DNA of 42,217 nt from Acidobacteriota bacterium (GTDB taxonomy: Bacteria > Acidobacteriota > Terriglobia > Versatilivoradales > Versatilivoraceae): NCBI GenBank assembly GCA_009841055.1, contig VXMN01000227.1, positions 1 to 42,217 of the forward strand. The letters are read 5' to 3'. Numbering within the stretch: position 1 is the stretch's first letter; each line of letters starts with the position of its first letter. The translations under genes were made by a program, and so were the position numbers. The notes beneath the pieces were generated by a model. The model was not told the DNA's origin, made no database searches, and saw only the letters and a program-made list of their open reading frames with translations. Shown here piece by piece: positions 8,654 to 18,734 of this stretch.

Positions 8654-11600
8654 ATGCAGTCAATCGCTCCCCTCACTCCTCTCAAAAGCAAAACCCCCCG
8701 CAACAAACGCGGCCCCTTGCTCATCTGGCTGTTTGCAGCCCTTCTTCTGCCGGCGTCTACACCGGCCCAGGACAGGGCGACCACGGGCAAATTCACCGGT
8801 ATGGTTTCAGACACCACCGGGGGTGTGTTGCCGGGCGCCTCGGTGAGGGCCGTGAACCTCGACACCGGTCTGGTCCGTAACGGTATGTCCGATGACTCGG
8901 GGACATACGCCTTGGCGCTGCTGCCTCCCGGCTCCTACGACATCGGCGTCGAGTTGGCCGGCTTCGGCGCGACCGAACTCAAGGACGTGACGCTTGCCGT
9001 CGGCGCCGTCCGCACGATCAACTTCACCCTGGCTCCGGCCGGCGTCGCCCAGACGGTCACCGTGACCGCCGAAACCTCCCTGGTTGAAACCACCACCGAT
9101 ACGTCCGACGCGGCGCTCGACAGCCAGGCCATCTCCAACCTGCCGATCAACGGCCGGAGGTTCCACGATTTCGTCACCCTGACACCCACGGCTCAGGTCG
9201 AGCCTCAGCGCGGACAGATCTCGCTGGCCGGGCAGCGCGGCATCAACGGGAATGTCAGCATCGACGGCGCCGACTACAATCAGCCCTTCTTCGGTGGCAT
9301 CCGGGGCGGCGAGCGCTCCCAGTTCACCTTCACCATTCCGCAGGAGGCGATCCAGGAGTTCCGGGTTGTCAAGGCAGGGTACTCCCCCGAGTTCGGGCGT
9401 TCCAGCGGCGGGCTGGTCAACGCCATCACCAAGTCGGGGACCAACACTCCGAGGGGGTCGGCGTTCTACCTGATGCGCCCGGAGCGACTGGCGACCCGTA
9501 ACGCGTTCGGGCAAGACGCGGCCCCCACGCAGCACCAGTTCGGCGGTTCCCTGGGTGGAGCGCTGGCACGCGACCGAACCTTCTTCTTCGTCGCCTACGA
9601 GCAGCAGGAGTTCAAGGCGTCGCGGGAGGTGCGGTTCGCGCGGCTCGACCACTTCACACCCACGGCCGCCAGCCGGGAAGGGTTCGACCACTACCGCGGC
9701 CTGGAGACGCCCTTCGAGGTTACCAACGACGCCAAGGCCTGGCTCGGCCGTATCGACTTCAACCTGCTTGGCGGCAACCGCTTCAATGTCCGCTACAACG
9801 GCAGCACCAACCGGGCGCTCAACTCGGACGGCGTGGGCAACGTCATCACACCCACGACCCACCGGTCGCTGGAAACCAACGGAACCGAGGAGGACGCCAC
9901 CCAGACGGTGGTGGGGCAGTTCACCAGCGTGGCGTCGTCGGGCCTGCTCTTCGAGCTGCGCGGACAGTACTCGAGGGAGGATCGCCCCCGTTCCGCCAAC
10001 GCACTCAAGCCGCTGGTGGACCTCTCGCTGGGTGAGTTCGGGACCCGCAGCTTCCGCCCGACGACCCAGTTCGACTGGCGGGCCCAGGCGGCCGGCAACC
10101 TGACCTGGCTCGTCAACGGCCACAGCCTGAAAGCGGGATTCGACTACAACCACGTCTTCATCGACCAGAAGTTCGGCTTCTTCCAGAACGGCGGCTACCT
10201 GGTGTTCGGATCGGATGTCGAGAGGACTCTGGACATCATCGGGATCGGAGGAGCCGTTCCCAACCGGTTCGACTCGCCGTCGTTGGTCTATCTGCAGCAG
10301 ATCGGCAACCTGAAGGCATCCTTCGCAACCGACGAGGTCGGCCTGTTCGTGCAGGACCAGTGGCGAGTGGCTCCCACTCTGACGGTCAACCTCGGCCTGC
10401 GCTGGGACGGCCAGTTCAACCCGACCCCGGATGCCGGAAACCAGTTCCTGATCGATCAGTTGCGTGGCGTGACTTTTCCCAGTGGACGACAGGTAGACCC
10501 CACCACCATCCCCAACAGCGGCAGCCAGTTCGGACCGCGGGTCGGCCTGGCCTGGGATCCGGCCGGAAACGCCGGGACCGTCGTGCGCGGATTCGCCGGC
10601 GTCTATTACGCGCGAACTCCTCTGTTGTTGCTGGCCGCTCCCGTGAACAACTTCGGGCTGCCGCCGGGAGACCTGAGCGTTGCCCTGCCCTTCCCGGCGC
10701 CGGCCGGAAGCCCGCATGTCACGCTGTACCACCAGATGAAGCTCATCGGGATCGATCTGAACCGGCGGTCGCTCGACAATCTGCCGACACTGGCTACGGA
10801 TCAGATCACGGCCATCGCCGAGGCCCTTGGAATCGAGAGCAACCCGTTCGCAGGAGCCCGTGTCACCATGGTGGACTCAGGGTTCAGGAATCCGATGGCG
10901 CGCCAGTTCGGCGGCGGCCTGCAGCGCGAGATCCGTCCCGGCTGGTCGCTGGGGGCCGACCTGCTCGTGGTCGATACCACCCGCCTGGAACGGAACCGGG
11001 ACCTCAATGTCCCCTTGCCGGAGGTACGGCCGGACGACCCGGCCGAACGTCCCTTCTTCGGTCTGCGCAGCGGAACCCGGCGGCCGGTCCCGGGGCTCGA
11101 CAGCGTCACCGTGCGTGAGTCGACCGCGAAGTCGTTGTACCGGGCGCTGACCATCAGCTCCGAGTTCCGTCATTCCCGGGGACAGCTCAGCGCCCACTAC
11201 GTGCTGTCGAAGAACGAATCGAGCGACGACAACGAGAGGGACGCGGGGGGGATATCCTACGAGAACGGGTACGACCTGGCTTCCGAGTACGGTCCCAGCC
11301 TGCTCGACCGGCGCCACCAGTTCCACGCCCAGAGCGTCGTCATGCTGCCCGGAGCGGTCGACCTCTCGACCGGCATGCACTTGCTGTCAGGCGCCCCCTT
11401 CGACGCGCGCATGGGAACCGATTCGAATGAGGACCGGGGCGGCGCCGACCGTCCCTTTCGCGCCCCCGGCGTGCCGTTCTCCAGAAACGCCTTCCGGAAC
11501 AAGCCGACCGCCGACATCAACCTCCGGGTGCAGAAGCGGATTCCACTGGGCGAGACCCGCCATGCCCTCCTTTCCCTGGAGTTCTTCAACCTCCTGAACC

Positions 11601-11800
11601 TCGACAACGTGACGCTGAACCAGTGGTTCCCGACCGTGGCCAACTACTGCGCGGACTCGGGCGACCCGGCCTGCGGACTGAGTGGACAGCCGACCAATCC
11701 GAACTTCGCTCAGACCCGGGGCCAAGACGGCCGGTTCCTGACAGGGAACATCCCCGGGCCGCCATTCCAGGTGCAGATCGGCTTCCGGCTGCTGTTTTAG
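8654..11800 (+). CDS. TonB-dependent receptor with N-terminal carboxypeptidase regulatory-like domain
   Basis: GKFTGMVSDTTGGVLPGASVRAVNLDTG; plug QAISNLPINGRRFHDFVTLTPT; C-terminal beta-barrel ending in FRLLF. Confidence 0.95.
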   Translation: MQSIAPLTPLKSKTPRNKRGPLLIWLFAALLLPASTPAQDRATTGKFTGMVSDTTGGVLPGASVRAVNLDTGLVRNGMSDDSGTYALALLPPGSYDIGVELAGFGATELKDVTLAVGAVRTINFTLAPAGVAQTVTVTAETSLVETTTDTSDAALDSQAISNLPINGRRFHDFVTLTPTAQVEPQRGQISLAGQRGINGNVSIDGADYNQPFFGGIRGGERSQFTFTIPQEAIQEFRVVKAGYSPEFGRSSGGLVNAITKSGTNTPRGSAFYLMRPERLATRNAFGQDAAPTQHQFGGSLGGALARDRTFFFVAYEQQEFKASREVRFARLDHFTPTAASREGFDHYRGLETPFEVTNDAKAWLGRIDFNLLGGNRFNVRYNGSTNRALNSDGVGNVITPTTHRSLETNGTEEDATQTVVGQFTSVASSGLLFELRGQYSREDRPRSANALKPLVDLSLGEFGTRSFRPTTQFDWRAQAAGNLTWLVNGHSLKAGFDYNHVFIDQKFGFFQNGGYLVFGSDVERTLDIIGIGGAVPNRFDSPSLVYLQQIGNLKASFATDEVGLFVQDQWRVAPTLTVNLGLRWDGQFNPTPDAGNQFLIDQLRGVTFPSGRQVDPTTIPNSGSQFGPRVGLAWDPAGNAGTVVRGFAGVYYARTPLLLLAAPVNNFGLPPGDLSVALPFPAPAGSPHVTLYHQMKLIGIDLNRRSLDNLPTLATDQITAIAEALGIESNPFAGARVTMVDSGFRNPMARQFGGGLQREIRPGWSLGADLLVVDTTRLERNRDLNVPLPEVRPDDPAERPFFGLRSGTRRPVPGLDSVTVRESTAKSLYRALTISSEFRHSRGQLSAHYVLSKNESSDDNERDAGGISYENGYDLASEYGPSLLDRRHQFHAQSVVMLPGAVDLSTGMHLLSGAPFDARMGTDSNEDRGGADRPFRAPGVPFSRNAFRNKPTADINLRVQKRIPLGETRHALLSLEFFNLLNLDNVTLNQWFPTVANYCADSGDPACGLSGQPTNPNFAQTRGQDGRFLTGNIPGPPFQVQIGFRLLF

Positions 11801-11841
11801 CGGGGCGAGTCCTCAGATCGACAAGCCAAGAAAAGAGTTAT

Positions 11842-11879
11842 CCACGAAGCAACACGAAGGACGACGAAGGGGCACGAAG
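11842..11879. repeat. 10-bp-period iterons, consensus NNNCACGAAG, about 4 units
   Basis: CCACGAAG/CAACACGAAG/GACGACGAAG/GGGCACGAAG. Confidence 0.85.
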
Positions 11880-11906
11880 AAAAACCAAAAGAAGAGGACA
11901 GAGGTC

Positions 11907-12803
11907 TCAGGGGACGGTGGGGCCGTCTCCGGCCAGGGTGGTGCGGTGCATGATGCGCTTGTAGACGCCGTTGTCCCAGGGGCGGCCGCGGTGGAGGCAG
12001 GTGCGGTTGTCCCACATCACCAGGTCATTGGTCTTCCACCGGTGCCGATAGACGAATTGCGGCTGGGTGGCCCATTCCAGGAGTTCCTCCAGCAGGGCGC
12101 GGCCCTTGGGGATGTCCCATCCGATGATATGGGAGGCGTAAGACCCCACGTAGAGGGCTTTCTCTCCCGTCTCGGGGACGGTTCGGACCAGCACGTGGCG
12201 GACCGGGGGCGTCTCCTTGCGGAAGGCCTCGGTCAGCAGCCCGGGGCCGATCTGGGCCCGGGAGTGGGCCATGCTGTGCTCGGCGACCAATCCGTCCAGT
12301 TGAGCCTTCCTGGGCTCGGGCAGAGCCGCGTAGGCGGCTCGGAGGCTGGCGTATTCGGTCTCGCCCCCGCGGGGCGGCACCACCCTGGCCGACAGCATGG
12401 AGGCCCGCAGGGGGACGGCCTTGAAGGAGCCGTCGGAGTGCCAGAGCATGTTGCCTGCCTGGTAGAGGGAACGCTTGTCCCGGGGTGGAATGAGGCGGCC
12501 TTCGTCATCCACGTTGGCGATGCGGTTGATGAAACCGCCTCCTCCGTAGGGGTCGCTGGCCAGGGTCTTCTGCAAGCGGCCGAAGCCCCGGGTGAAGGCC
12601 ACCTGTTGTTCGTCGGAGATGTCCTGGTCGTGGAAGACCAGCACCGAATGCCTGAAAAGGGCGCGGCGCAGTTCGGCAAAGGTCTCCTCGCTGTGGGGAG
12701 AGTCCACGTCAACCCCCCGTACCTCGGCCGCGATGTGTTCTTCCAGCGGGACGATGGTCATTTCCGTGGAGCCTTCTTTCAGGAAATCCGTGGCCTGACT
12801 CAA
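11907..12803 (-). CDS. TauD/TfdA family Fe(II)/2-oxoglutarate-dependent dioxygenase
   Basis: WHSDGSF (HxD), RGGETEYASLRAAYAALP, CLHRGRPWD motifs. Confidence 0.92.
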   Translation of the reverse strand: MSQATDFLKEGSTEMTIVPLEEHIAAEVRGVDVDSPHSEETFAELRRALFRHSVLVFHDQDISDEQQVAFTRGFGRLQKTLASDPYGGGGFINRIANVDDEGRLIPPRDKRSLYQAGNMLWHSDGSFKAVPLRASMLSARVVPPRGGETEYASLRAAYAALPEPRKAQLDGLVAEHSMAHSRAQIGPGLLTEAFRKETPPVRHVLVRTVPETGEKALYVGSYASHIIGWDIPKGRALLEELLEWATQPQFVYRHRWKTNDLVMWDNRTCLHRGRPWDNGVYKRIMHRTTLAGDGPTVP

Positions 12804-13021
12804 TGCCCCCGGCGGCCGCTGCGATACTCGTCCCGGACCTTGCGGGCAAAACGCTTGAGACCCCGCCCGGCTTTCTCGATTTCGGGGCGGGCCTCCCGCC
12901 AGGCCTCCTTGGCCCGGGGCTTGACCTCCTCTTCCAGAACCTCCCGGGCCTTGGCGCGGGCCTCCGGATTCTGGACCAGGACGCGTGCGGCGGTAATGAC
13001 CAGGCGGCGAAGGAAAGGCAT
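12800..13021 (-). CDS. Small highly charged, predicted helical protein of unknown function
   Basis: 73 aa; 4-bp overlap with downstream dioxygenase gene; K/R/E-rich helix. Confidence 0.6.
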   Translation of the reverse strand: MPFLRRLVITAARVLVQNPEARAKAREVLEEEVKPRAKEAWREARPEIEKAGRGLKRFARKVRDEYRSGRRGH

Positions 13022-13084
13022 GGCAGGTTGTCCTTTCTTTGAAATCCCGAAGAAGGCCCGGATGCCGAACCGGTCGGGGGACGG

Positions 13085-13666
13085 CTATTCGGGATTATAT
13101 CCTCTCCGGTGGTGCCTCGCGTCCAGCAACATGCGGACAAACTCTTTCATGTAGAGCGCGTTGTCGTGCCAGGTGCGGGCGCTCACCAGGTTGCCGTCCC
13201 GCACGCAGCCGTGGTCCACGAAGGTGGCGCCGCAGATCTCCACATCGAACTTACACTTGGGCACGGTGGCCATGCGCCTTCCCCGGACGCAACCCGACGC
13301 CGCCAGGATCTCGGCTCCGTGGCAAACCGAGGCCACCGGCTTGTCCGTCTCAAAGAAATGGCGAACGATGTCCATCAGGTGTCTGTCGTAGCGCAGATAC
13401 TCCGGCGCCCGTCCCCCTGAAACAAAGAGACCCGCATACCCCTCCGGCTCCACGTCCCGAAAGGCGATGTCGGAGTTCCAGTGGTAGCTGGGCGATTCCC
13501 GGGTCACCTCCCACCCCGGCGGTATCTCATGGATGACGAGATGGTAGCGGCGCTTTTCCGGAGCCGCCACCACCGCTTCGAACCCCTCCTCCTGCACCCG
13601 GTAGTAAGGGTAGAGAGTGTCCATGGCTTCGGAGGCGTCGCCAATGATGATCAGGATCTTTTCCAT
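13085..13666 (-). CDS. DJ-1/PfpI family protein
   Basis: FVSGGRAPEYLR and nucleophile elbow SVCHGAEIL. Confidence 0.93.
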   Translation of the reverse strand: MEKILIIIGDASEAMDTLYPYYRVQEEGFEAVVAAPEKRRYHLVIHEIPPGWEVTRESPSYHWNSDIAFRDVEPEGYAGLFVSGGRAPEYLRYDRHLMDIVRHFFETDKPVASVCHGAEILAASGCVRGRRMATVPKCKFDVEICGATFVDHGCVRDGNLVSARTWHDNALYMKEFVRMLLDARHHRRGYNPE

Positions 13667-13717
13667 TCGGCCCTCCCGATTGCAAATTTTTCTGGTTTCC
13701 CCGACCGATGCCGTCTG

Positions 13718-14947
13718 TCAACCCTTGCGCAACGGTAACAGGAAGAGACCGCAGGCGGCCAGAAAGAATAGTCCCGCAATGTAGTAGAACACGGCATGCA
13801 CGGCCTCGGGACGATACAGCCACCCCGCAATCACCGGAGAAGGAGCGCTCAAGGCCAGACGGGAGAAGGAGACGAACCCGATGGCGGTGGTGGTGGTGCG
13901 GCCCCCGGCCACGTCCAGGGCGGCGGCGGTCAGCACCGGCTGGTCGCTGTAGAGAAAGACCCCCATGAGCAGCAGCAGCAACGGGAAGGCTCCCAGGTGA
14001 CCGTACCAGGCCATCAGCAGGGTCAGCACCCCCAGAGCCAGCAGGTTGGGCACCAGGACCATCTTTCGGCCGAACCGGTCGGAGAGATGGCCCAGCAACG
14101 GCGAGGCGGTCATTCCGACCAGGCCCAACAGCGAGAAGTAGTAACCCCGCGCCTGGTCGCTCAAGTCCAGCACGTCCTTGGCGTAGAGGGCGACGACCGC
14201 GGTGAAGGCCACAAAGGCCATGCCCCGCAGTCCCGCGATGGCGATGATTCCCCACAAGACGCCGTTCCTGAACATCTGCCGGGTGTAACCGAGCTGGTCC
14301 GAAAGGTTGGCCCTGTCCGGAGCGGAAGGCGTGCCGGGCTGCCGGCTTCCGATGTCGCGAAAAGCCCAGTGAACGGGGAACATCAAGAGCAGGGGAAGCA
14401 GGGCATAGGAGCCGATGATGCTTTGCCAGGTGAGCATGCCCAACAGCAGGCCGGTGGTGGCCGGTCCCAGGATCTCACCCACGTTACCGCCGACGCCGTA
14501 TACCGACAGGGCGAAGCCGCGGCGCTCGGCGAAGCGGTTGGAAAGTGACGCCATGGCCGGCAGATGCCAGAGGGAGGAGGATGCGGCCACGATCGCCATC
14601 CCGGAAAGGACCGTCACGTACCCGGGAGCCGACCCGACCACCAGCCAGCCGATTCCGAAGCCACCCATGCAGAGGGTCATTACCAGGCCCCAATATCGCT
14701 TGAGCAGGTCCATCGCCACCCCTCCGGGCAGATCGATCAGGCCCGCCACCACTTCCTGCACCGCCGAAATGGAGGTGGTCTGCAGATTGGAAAGGGCGAA
14801 GGTCTCCCGTATGTTGGGAAACAACACCAGAAGACTGTGCTGGAAGGCGTGGAACAGCGTGTGGGAGCCGGAGATTCCAGTCAGGATGAAGCCGCGCTTC
14901 CCTCGCAGGTCCCCCGTCTGGCCGCCTTGAGTGTGGGGCTTGTTCAT
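13718..14947 (-). CDS. Major facilitator superfamily transporter
   Basis: About 12 hydrophobic segments; GHLSDRFGRKMVLVPNLLALG signature; start taken at MNKPHTQGG. Confidence 0.9.
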   Translation of the reverse strand: MNKPHTQGGQTGDLRGKRGFILTGISGSHTLFHAFQHSLLVLFPNIRETFALSNLQTTSISAVQEVVAGLIDLPGGVAMDLLKRYWGLVMTLCMGGFGIGWLVVGSAPGYVTVLSGMAIVAASSSLWHLPAMASLSNRFAERRGFALSVYGVGGNVGEILGPATTGLLLGMLTWQSIIGSYALLPLLLMFPVHWAFRDIGSRQPGTPSAPDRANLSDQLGYTRQMFRNGVLWGIIAIAGLRGMAFVAFTAVVALYAKDVLDLSDQARGYYFSLLGLVGMTASPLLGHLSDRFGRKMVLVPNLLALGVLTLLMAWYGHLGAFPLLLLLMGVFLYSDQPVLTAAALDVAGGRTTTTAIGFVSFSRLALSAPSPVIAGWLYRPEAVHAVFYYIAGLFFLAACGLFLLPLRKG

Positions 14948-15055
14948 TCCGGTTGTGGGAGGAGCAGAAAGCACTAAAATCGGTGCAGGTCCGAACCGAT
15001 ATCGGGGCGCAACCATAGCGCCTTGGGTGGGAATTGTAAAGGAGATCCGAGCCGA

Positions 15056-17302
15056 TCAAGGAGCGATGGCGGGCTGGGCTGCAGACTGGGCCAGCCGCAC
15101 CAGTTGAAGAAACTCGGAGCGATAGCCGAAGCGGTCTTCCCCGCGGGCTTTCCGGGCCAGTTCGATCACCTGGTCGTAGTCGAACTTTTCCGTGTAGGGA
15201 CTTCCCCGCAGCAATTGACCGAACCCCGCGACGGCCATGGCAAAACGCACGTCCGGGGGAGCGTGCTCGATCCGCTCGTGTTGGTTGGCAGAGGTTACCG
15301 CCCGGGAGATCAGGGTGCTGGTTTCCGATTTCGGCAACTTGTAGCGGATCTTCACAAAGGCGTATTCGCCGCTTGCCGCGCCTGGCTGCGGTTTCTTGTC
15401 CGGCCCGTAGCGTAGTGGCGGCACCCGCTCCCCTCCGGAGCCGACCGGGGTGATTTCATAGATCGCGGTCACCCGGTGGCCGGAGCCAACTTCCCCGGCG
15501 TCTACCCGATCATTTTGAAAGTCCTCGCGGGCCAGCATGCGGCTCTCGTAGCCGATCAACCGATACTCGCTCACCCGGGCCGGGTTGAACTCGACCTGGA
15601 TCTTGACATCCTTGGCGATGGGGAAGAGCGTCGAGGTGGCTTCGTCAACCAGGACCTTGCGGGCTTCGGAGAGGGTGTCGATGTAGGCGGCGACACCATT
15701 GCCGTTCTGTGCCAGGGCCTGCATGAGCCGGTCGTTCAGGTTGCCCATGCCGAAGCCCAGCACCGAAAGGAATACGCCGCTTTTTCGCTCGCGTTCGACA
15801 TAGCCCTGCAGTTGGTCCAGGTCGGTGATCCCCACGTTGAAATCGCCGTCGGTGGCCAGAATAACGCGGTTGACACCGTCGGCGATGAAGTGCTGCCGGG
15901 CCAGTCGATAGGCGTGTTGAATTCCCGAGGCGCCGGCCGTGGAGCCACCCGCTCTCAGTTGACCGAGGACGGCCAGGATCTTCTCCCGATCGCTCACCCG
16001 GGTGGGCTCCAGGGCCGTGGCCGAAGATCCCGCATAGGTCACGATGGCCACTCGGTCCTCCGGTTTCAGGGACCCAAGCAGCAGGCGGAGAGAATTGACC
16101 AGCAGCGGCAGTTTGTTGGGCTGGCCCATGGACCCCGAGGTGTCGATCAGGAACACCAGGTTTGCCTGCGGGCGAGGACCCGTCAGCTCAAATCCCCGGA
16201 TGCCGATATGCATCAGACGGGTCGAGGGGTTCCAGGGAGCAGGAACCACCGTCACCTGGGTGGCAAAGGGGGTGTCTCGACCCGTGGGAGCCGGATAGTC
16301 GTAGCGGAAGTAATTGATCAGCTCCTCGATGCGTACGGCCTCCTTGGGCGGCAGCATGCCTTGCTGGAGAGAGGCGCGCAGAAAGCTGTAGGCAGCAGTA
16401 TCGACGTCGATCGAGAAGGTCGATACCGGTTCCTCGTCAACCACCTTGAGCCTATTGGGATCGACGCGGGCAAAGCGGTCTCCTGGTGGGGCGCTTCTCT
16501 CCGTGAAAATTCCGGGGTCCTCGGCAATGATCGTCATCCTGCCGCGACCAGGACCGGAAAGGCGTTCCGCAGCCTGGCCGCGAACCATCGCGGACCTTGA
16601 GGCAGAGACGCTGCCGAAGGCCGCTGCCGACCCAGGCAGAGGCGGCGGCGGAGGAGGCGGAGGTGGAGGGGCAGGGAAAACAGGCGAGGCAGGCGCGGGT
16701 GGTTGGTTGGGATCCGCATGGGTAACCACAGGGGCTTCCATGCTCAGAACCGCTCCCTGGCTCGGCGCCTCGACGGTGATAGCCTCCGTTGCCACCACCG
16801 GCGCTGGATCCGCGGAAGCACCCGGGGCCTTGGCTACCACGTTGGCGGTTCGGCCAGTTGGTTTTTGCGCAGGGGCCGGTGCGGAGTCGGCTACAGGCGG
16901 AGAACCGGCGGCCTCGGCCGGGGCGCCCTCTTCGGCGGGTTCAAGCGCCTCGCTTTCAACAGGAGCCGCCGCAGGTTTGGGCTCCAGCTTGGCAACCTGG
17001 CTGGTTCCCGCCGGTTCGGTCGACCGGGTGATCAGCCAATAGGTGGCGGCAGCCCCGCCAACTGCGAGGCACAAGGCACAGGCAGCCGCCGCATAACGAA
17101 GTTGAAGGGGATGGATTCTCTGTTTCAGCCAGGACATGATATTCGCCTCCTGCCCTGTCTGACGCGGCTGAACCGGCAATCCTTGGTGGTGTCCGTCAAA
17201 GGCCTTCATGGCCTTCGAAAGCGTCTGCTTTTTGGCCTCGGGATTCGGCTTGGGCGGCCTGTGCTTCAGTTCCTTTTCAAGCCTTTCCAGTTCGTCTCTC
17301 AC
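15056..17302 (-). CDS. VWA-domain (YfbK/DUF3520-like) membrane protein, candidate anti-sigma partner
   Basis: MIDAS DTSGSMGQPNK; one TM helix (YAAAACALCLAVGGAAATYWLI); polyproline linker; ATGA overlap with sigma gene stop. Confidence 0.88.
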   Translation of the reverse strand: MRDELERLEKELKHRPPKPNPEAKKQTLSKAMKAFDGHHQGLPVQPRQTGQEANIMSWLKQRIHPLQLRYAAAACALCLAVGGAAATYWLITRSTEPAGTSQVAKLEPKPAAAPVESEALEPAEEGAPAEAAGSPPVADSAPAPAQKPTGRTANVVAKAPGASADPAPVVATEAITVEAPSQGAVLSMEAPVVTHADPNQPPAPASPVFPAPPPPPPPPPPLPGSAAAFGSVSASRSAMVRGQAAERLSGPGRGRMTIIAEDPGIFTERSAPPGDRFARVDPNRLKVVDEEPVSTFSIDVDTAAYSFLRASLQQGMLPPKEAVRIEELINYFRYDYPAPTGRDTPFATQVTVVPAPWNPSTRLMHIGIRGFELTGPRPQANLVFLIDTSGSMGQPNKLPLLVNSLRLLLGSLKPEDRVAIVTYAGSSATALEPTRVSDREKILAVLGQLRAGGSTAGASGIQHAYRLARQHFIADGVNRVILATDGDFNVGITDLDQLQGYVERERKSGVFLSVLGFGMGNLNDRLMQALAQNGNGVAAYIDTLSEARKVLVDEATSTLFPIAKDVKIQVEFNPARVSEYRLIGYESRMLAREDFQNDRVDAGEVGSGHRVTAIYEITPVGSGGERVPPLRYGPDKKPQPGAASGEYAFVKIRYKLPKSETSTLISRAVTSANQHERIEHAPPDVRFAMAVAGFGQLLRGSPYTEKFDYDQVIELARKARGEDRFGYRSEFLQLVRLAQSAAQPAIAP

Positions 17303-17847
17303 AGTACCATCCTCTCAGTCTGCGCCTTTTGGCCGCGCAACTGCTTGCGCACCTGGTGCAGCCGCCAGGAGACCGTTGCTTCGCTGACTCCCAGGATCTT
17401 GCCGGCTTCTCCGTGTCGAAGACCCTCCGCCAGCACCAGGATCACGGTGGCTCGCAGCTCTTCGCTCAACTGCCCTAGCACCTGTTGCAGCCAAATGGAA
17501 TCCTCACCCCCGCTGCTGCTCCGGCGATGGCCGCGAACGTCCTGCTCCACGAATTCCTGCTCGTTTCGGCGGCGGGTGGCGTTGCGGCGCATGGCGTCCC
17601 GAGCCGCGTTCACCACCACCCGGTAAAGCCAGGTGGTGAATCGACTCTGGCCGCCGTAGGACGCCAGCCTGGTCACCAGGCCCACGCAGACATCCTGCGC
17701 CAGATCCTCCGCCTCCGCTCCGCCTCCGAGCATGCGCGCGCCGACGCGGTAGATCAGGTCGTAGTGGCGTTCCAGCAACTCCGAAAAGGCGTTCCTGTCT
17801 CCCGCGGCGGCCCTGCGAGCCAGGATTTCGTCGGCCTGCTTGGTCAT
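17299..17847 (-). CDS. ECF-type RNA polymerase sigma factor
   Basis: Region 2 (YDLIYRVGARMLGGGAEAEDLAQDVCVGL...FTTWLYRVVVNAARD) and region 4 (LGVSEATVSWRLHQVRKQLR). Confidence 0.93.
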   Translation of the reverse strand: MTKQADEILARRAAAGDRNAFSELLERHYDLIYRVGARMLGGGAEAEDLAQDVCVGLVTRLASYGGQSRFTTWLYRVVVNAARDAMRRNATRRRNEQEFVEQDVRGHRRSSSGGEDSIWLQQVLGQLSEELRATVILVLAEGLRHGEAGKILGVSEATVSWRLHQVRKQLRGQKAQTERMVL

Positions 17848-18021
17848 TGACTTGGAGGGGTTCTCCGAGAAGAATCGGAAAGGGGTCGGAGCGACATGTT
17901 TGCTTGGATCAACGGCGCCACCGTGCATGGATTTCCAGCCTCATCCATTGAGACGCACGAGGCGGCCGTTTTCTTTGAAGAATTCTTTAGGTACCGGGAT
18001 GCACTCAATGCTGCGGGGATG

Positions 18022-18393
18022 TCAATGTTGCATCGACTCCTCAATGATTTCCGCCGCACCAATGAGCGGGAGGAGCCTCAACAGGGTCTCGCGGAATTTT
18101 TCTCGATCCGCGGCCACGATTTTCTTAACGCTGCGATCTTTCCAGGACAGGGTTTGAATCAAGCTCGCCACGATTACGGATGGTTTGCCGAGATTGGATA
18201 TGGGCACTTCAGTGGCGGCGCCGCGAATGCTGGTACTGATCGGGCAGCAAATCAGCAAGCCGGTCTTGCGGTTGTACTCTCGACTGCTAAGCACCAATGC
18301 GGGCCGGTATTTTCCGATTTCCGATCCCCGCGTCGGTTCGGAATCGAGCCACACCACATCCCTGCGTTCCGGGATGTACCGCTTGAACGCCAT
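18022..18393 (-). CDS. MazF/PemK-type toxin endoribonuclease
   Basis: RRDVVWLDSEPTRGSEIGKYRPALVLSSREYN pattern; follows an AbrB-type antitoxin. Confidence 0.88.
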   Translation of the reverse strand: MAFKRYIPERRDVVWLDSEPTRGSEIGKYRPALVLSSREYNRKTGLLICCPISTSIRGAATEVPISNLGKPSVIVASLIQTLSWKDRSVKKIVAADREKFRETLLRLLPLIGAAEIIEESMQH

Positions 18394-18660
18394 CTAGTCT
18401 CCAAACTCGGACGCTGTCGGTTCAGCCAGTGCATCGGCGTGGGCGTTCTCCGGGGTCATCCCGGCCAGCAGCGCCTCTTCGCTATAGGGGAAGCGGAATC
18501 CTCTCCCCTCAGGGGTCGCAGGCTTAACCGTAAACCCCTCGTCCGTGACATCGACAATGACTTTGGTTCCGACCTTGAACTTAGGCAGTTCGGCCATGAT
18601 CCCGGTTACACGCAGGGCCAGGCTGTTACCCCACTTTTTGATTTCCGACTCGATTCTCAT
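18394..18660 (-). CDS. MazE/AbrB-type antitoxin
   Basis: MRIESEIKKWGNSLALRVTG...LPKFKVGTKVIVDVTDEGFTV SpoVT/AbrB fold signature. Confidence 0.88.
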   Translation of the reverse strand: MRIESEIKKWGNSLALRVTGIMAELPKFKVGTKVIVDVTDEGFTVKPATPEGRGFRFPYSEEALLAGMTPENAHADALAEPTASEFGD

Positions 18661-18734
18661 CACCCGCTCTATATCTACAATGTATCTACATGCAATTCTA
18701 TCCGGTGCGCCTGCTCTGTCAAGAACCAAGGGCG

